Source: Smittium culicis
Lineage: Eukaryota > Kickxellomycota > Harpellomycetes > Harpellales > Legeriomycetaceae
NCBI GenBank assembly: GCA_001970855.1
Contig: LSSN01001916.1
Coordinates: 1 to 24,541, forward strand
DNA length: 24,541 nt
Reading direction: 5' to 3'
Position numbers and translations under genes: made by a program. Within the stretch, counting starts at the first letter, position 1. Every line of letters begins with the position of its first letter. The notes under the pieces were generated by a model. It was not told where the DNA came from and searched no databases. It saw only the letters and a program-made list of their open reading frames with translations. This document shows positions 20,363-24,541 of this stretch, one piece after another.

Positions 20363-21442
20363 AAAAAAATGTAAAACATGAGTCATTTATAATCTTTATA
20401 TAAGTTTTATTCTAATCAGCATAAAAAAAGTATTAAAAAACTACACTTTCGTAACTTTTCTGATAAATAAGACGTATGTGAAAAAATAATTTTAAACCTA
20501 TCTGAGTATACTTAATTGAGATAATAATTTAATAATTCTTCAAAATTATTGAATTTTAATAAATTTGATCGTATAATGTTATTTTAATTAAATTATTTTA
20601 CAATCAAACTCTTAAAATTAATGCAGATATTTTTTTTTAGTTTATTAGAAAATTTATTTAGTCGTTGATTTTATAAGATTTTTATAGTTTTTCTTTTATA
20701 TTAGTAAAGTAATTGTAGATATTTTATTTAATGTTTAATTTTTTCAGTTTATCGAAAAATTTTCTTGAATAAAAAAATAGAATCATAATTTTATTATTTT
20801 TATGGCATGATTTATTTTATCAAAATAATTTTTTTTATGATATATTTTGTATTGAATATTAAAATTGATGTTTCGGCTACTGACACTCAGGTATTCGATG
20901 TTCTTTTATTATTGCTGAGGTATGGTTTTGATTTTAGTTTTATAAATTTAATTTAATTATTTAATGAATGACTGAATTTTTATTTTTGTTTATTGTAATA
21001 TTTACTCGATTAAATAAAATATTAAATGAAAAAAATTTTTTTTAATTTTTTTTATTTTATGCTAGATATGGCAGGAAAATTAAATTGGACATTTCTGATT
21101 TCATTATGATAGCTAAAAAAATATTTAAAAAGTTTTAAAAAAACTGGAGATAAAAATATATTAGAATTAATTTTTTTTTAATAGAAAAGAAATCATTTAT
21201 AAAATCTTTTTTATCCTTAAAAATTTTATAATATTAATAAATAAAAATTTTTTTGAGTGAAAAATATTTCATTATATCTTATATTTTATTATTTATGCTT
21301 AGTAGATAATTTATGATAATTAATTATCAAATTGCTTAATTTTGATAATTTTTATACAAAAAAATGTCAAGATCTGATTGGATTAATTTTAGATAATTCG
21401 CTAATATAAATTATCCAATCTAATCATTTTATTTAATAGTAT
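20363..21442. other. AT-rich DNA, nothing recognised
   Basis: No open frame or RNA gene was seen. A weak long hairpin at about 21376-21425 (GATTGGATT and GATAAT against ATTATCCAATCTAATC) precedes the hairpin repeat that follows. Confidence 0.45.
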
Positions 21443-21483
21443 AAAAGACTTATTGATTCGAAAAATTAATATCTAAGTCTTTT
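21443..21483. repeat. Hairpin repeat, copy Y
   Basis: AAAAGACTTA (21443-21452) and TAAGTCTTTT (21474-21483) are perfect 10-bp inverted repeats. The left arm, right arm and flanks correspond base by base over much of their length to the hairpin at 2707-2742. The inner stem is eroded here. Confidence 0.6.
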
Positions 21484-24362
21484 AATTTTGTCTCCTCTTA
21501 ATAAAAATAACTTTGGAATCTAACAAAAAAATACATATAAGATTGTAAATCTTTTTTAATAATATAAATTAGAATAATTGACACAAAAAAAATTGAGTTA
21601 AGTGCATTAAAGACAATACAAATTCACAGAAATTTACTTTATTTCCATATTGTCAATATAAATTTACAAACTAAAACATATTTTTACTCAAAATAGTCTA
21701 AATTTTTTAAGTAAGTATATTTATTGGGATTTTTATTCATTAATGTGCGTATAAATCTTGAAATTTGTGAGAATTTAATTCAAAAAAAAAAAGTTTTCAA
21801 TTTAAGAAAATTAAGCGACAATATAATAAAATTCAACCTATACATAATAGAAGTTTATTAAACTATTAAATCTACAGTAATATGATTTTTTATACTTTTT
21901 TTAGATTTAATAAGTAATATATATAAAACATATTAAGAAATATTTCTAATACTTGTTAACCTGGTAAAACTTGTTCATATTCAAAATTAATTTCTTTGAC
22001 GAATTAATTTATTTTATTTATATAATAAACTGCTAAAAAAAATCAGCAATGAAAATTATTTGGCACAATTTACTACTATTATACATAAATTATAGCTTTT
22101 TTTATTTTCAATTATATTTTATTCATTAACAATACTACAGAATATATCAATAATTAAAAATAAAAATATATATCATATCATGATCTTCATTTAATCTATT
22201 TATATTTCAGGATGAACACATAATTACCGGCTGAATAATATTCTAGCCTTTAATTTTTAATTTTTAAACGTTATTCAAAAATATTTATAATTTCATATTA
22301 TTATGATTCGATAATTTTCAAGTTGGATCTAATCTAATCTAATCAATTTTTTTTCTTTTTTTTGGAATCAATTTAATAAAATAAATATAATTTATAATTA
22401 ACTATTTGATACCCGTAAAATAGTTCGTGCCTTTATTTGTCTAGATAAAGAGTTTAATTTTTATTTTTTTGGATTAAAATATAAATTTTTATTAAATTAC
22501 AACTTTTTTTTTCATAGGATACAGCTGTAGTATATCACTTGTTGATTTTTACTTATAACTTTCTATAACGAATGACTAGTGGCTATGGAAAATATATAAT
22601 ATGAGAAAATGATAGTTTAAAACTGTATCATTTTAAAAGCTATTGAAAAAGTTATAGTATATATTTTTAATATTTTTAATATATTAAAAAGGTCAAAAAT
22701 TTAATTTTAATTGCGTAGGAGGTTTTTTTTTGGGGGGTTTTCAAAATTATATCCATAAAATTGTCCAACATTAATTTTCTAGAAAAATTCTTTCGATAAA
22801 TTCAAAAAAATATTTATTTTAATTCTTTTCCTTGTAATCACAAACAACAACAATCAAATATTTCTAAAAAAAAAGTAGGCTATCAAAGTTAAAATTATAT
22901 CCAAATTATTCAATTTATTTTAATATGTATAAATAACATAGAATTTTGATATACTATTTTTACAATCTTCCCAACTATATTCGCTATTTTATTAATTCCT
23001 TTAAACCTGAGTACAAGTATAAACTTATATTTTTAAGTTACATTCTGATTTTTCTTATTTTCTAACACACGTTTGATATTTAAATATAAATAATGTAATA
23101 ATTTATCATAAATTTCCTTCAAAAAAATGTAAAATAAATAGCGAGTTTACATTCTGGTATAATAAAAATGTTTATTTTATTATAATAAAATTATGAAATA
23201 AATAATTAATGTATTTATATAATGTGATTCAATTTATTTCATTTTTTAGCTGAAATAAGCCTTATAATACAATGAACTCAAACATCTAATATATGTATTG
23301 CTAACTAGCTAATATTAATCAGTGTGTTATAGACGTTTTCAATAAAAAAAGTAAAAAAATACAAAAAATCTCTGATTTGAAATATATATTTAACAAAGAT
23401 TCAAAAATATCCCAATTCAAAAGTTTATTTGATTCAAAACTTTTGAAGATGTAGAGATAATAAGTAAATAGTATCTTTATTCGATTTGAATATGTTTGAA
23501 TCTACTGATAGTGCACTATCTTCAATAAAAAATTCGTATTTGAGATGTTCTGGCTAGAAAAACGGAATCCATAAATTCAAAGGTGAAATCTTTTTTAATC
23601 ATTTGAAATTCTCACGTAGCTAATTAAATAAAACTTGGTAGTTTCAATTTCACATCAGAATATTCAAATTTCTTTGATCTAACTTTCCTTTAATTTTTTT
23701 TTTCTAACCATCTAAAATTTATTATCCCCTCTTTTGAAGAAAGAAATTTCCAATTAGTTGAATTAATGGCCTATATATCGCTCATAGCAACGTCAAAAAA
23801 TTTAAAATATATTAATACGACAAGAAAAAATAGCTAAATTTATTTTTTGAGTACTTAATATCTATCCTCACCTTTATCACTTCTTTTCACAGCTATAATT
23901 CAAATATTCTGGAATTATTTATCTTTTATATGATAAAAAAATTATGACATTTCAATGATATCGTAAATGATAGAGATGGTTAAAAATAATTCTCATCAAC
24001 AACTAAGAATTATCATAATGAAATCGAATTAAATTCAAAACGTTAAATTATTTTATTATTTCTTAGAATTTATTTTTATTACATTAGTCAATAAATTCAT
24101 TCATACATCGAGTAGTATAATTTGCCATAATTTTACAAGCTTTGCTTAAAATAAAGATATTTTTTGTTGTAATATATGTAATACAATACTTATTTACCAA
24201 TTGTTACAAAATTTCTTGAGATAGTATATCTTACATATCAGTCATTTGGATTAGGATTTTAAATAATATTTTTTTCAAACAAAACTTGATTTATTCAAAT
24301 TTTGCGCAATTTTCTGTACTTTAACTTATAATTAACTTAATTATTAAAAAATTGAGATAAAA
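21484..24362. other. AT-rich gene desert, right part
   Basis: About 2.9 kb without a supportable gene. It holds short perfect or near-perfect palindromes: 22607-22634 (AAAATGATA against its near complement), TTCAAAAGTT/AACTTTTGAA (23416-23425 and 23438-23447) and GATAGTGCACTATC (23507-23520). A run of nine T followed by six G stands at about 22726-22737. Palindromes of this size are partly expected in such composition. Confidence 0.5.
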
Positions 24363-24541
24363 AATACTAATACTAATACTAATACAAATACTAATACTAA
24401 TACTAATACTAATACTAATACTAATACTAATACTAATACTAATACTAATACTAATACTAATACTAATACTAATACTAATACTAATACTAATACTAATACT
24501 AATACTAATACTAATACTAATACTAATACTAATACTAATAC
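24363..24541. repeat. (AATACT)n satellite, runs off the window
   Basis: Nearly 30 head-to-tail copies of a 6-bp unit with a single substitution, in the fourth unit (T to A at 24386). The array continues to the last base, so its real length is unknown. Such homogeneity points to recent slippage expansion. Confidence 0.97.

Noticed and set aside
24363..24541. CRISPR or telomere array
   Set aside because: There are no spacers, and the unit lacks the G-rich strand of known telomere repeats. It is a simple hexamer tandem repeat.

Overview
The window looks like nuclear DNA of a very AT-rich fungus. It holds two intact protein genes, both on the + strand. One is a small SH3 adaptor of the Nbp2/Skb5 family (8110-8451). 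The other is canonical poly(A) polymerase, with two short GT-AG introns (9932-12427). The polymerase carries fungal-type signatures. A decayed retroelement resembles the tyrosine-recombinase (DIRS-type) elements of early-diverging fungi. This suggests a Mucoromycota-like or other early-diverging fungus, but the species cannot be fixed from the sequence.

Layout. Positions 1-7350 are a graveyard of mobile elements, somewhat richer in G+C than the rest of the non-coding DNA. From left to right they are: a ~205-bp terminal-inverted-repeat element with TTAA and CCCTTTC ends (copy 1); a degenerate DIRS-like retrotransposon (about 490-4791) with remnants of gag, reverse transcriptase/RNase H and tyrosine recombinase, apparently broken by two younger insertions and an (AG)18 tract; a 106-bp palindrome just behind the recombinase; the 3' part of a LINE reverse transcriptase (about 5496-6345); an unidentified decayed coding-like stretch on the minus strand (about 6346-7075); and copy 2 of the ~205-bp element (7145-7349).

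Positions 7350-12500 form the gene island with NBP2 and PAP1. Positions 12500-24541 are an AT-rich desert with no supportable gene. It contains an (AAAAAT)n tract, a partial third copy of the ~205-bp element, a diverged second copy of a hairpin repeat also found inside the DIRS element, a ~265-bp palindrome cluster with a CACGTG core, and a (AATACT)n satellite that runs off the window end.

The two living genes are not obviously linked in function. One acts in stress and cell-wall MAPK signalling, the other in mRNA 3'-end formation. The most interesting content is the layered transposon history: a DIRS element with recognisable domains in the expected order, lost catalytic residues and nested insertions, plus short repeats whose copies suggest C-to-T decay.
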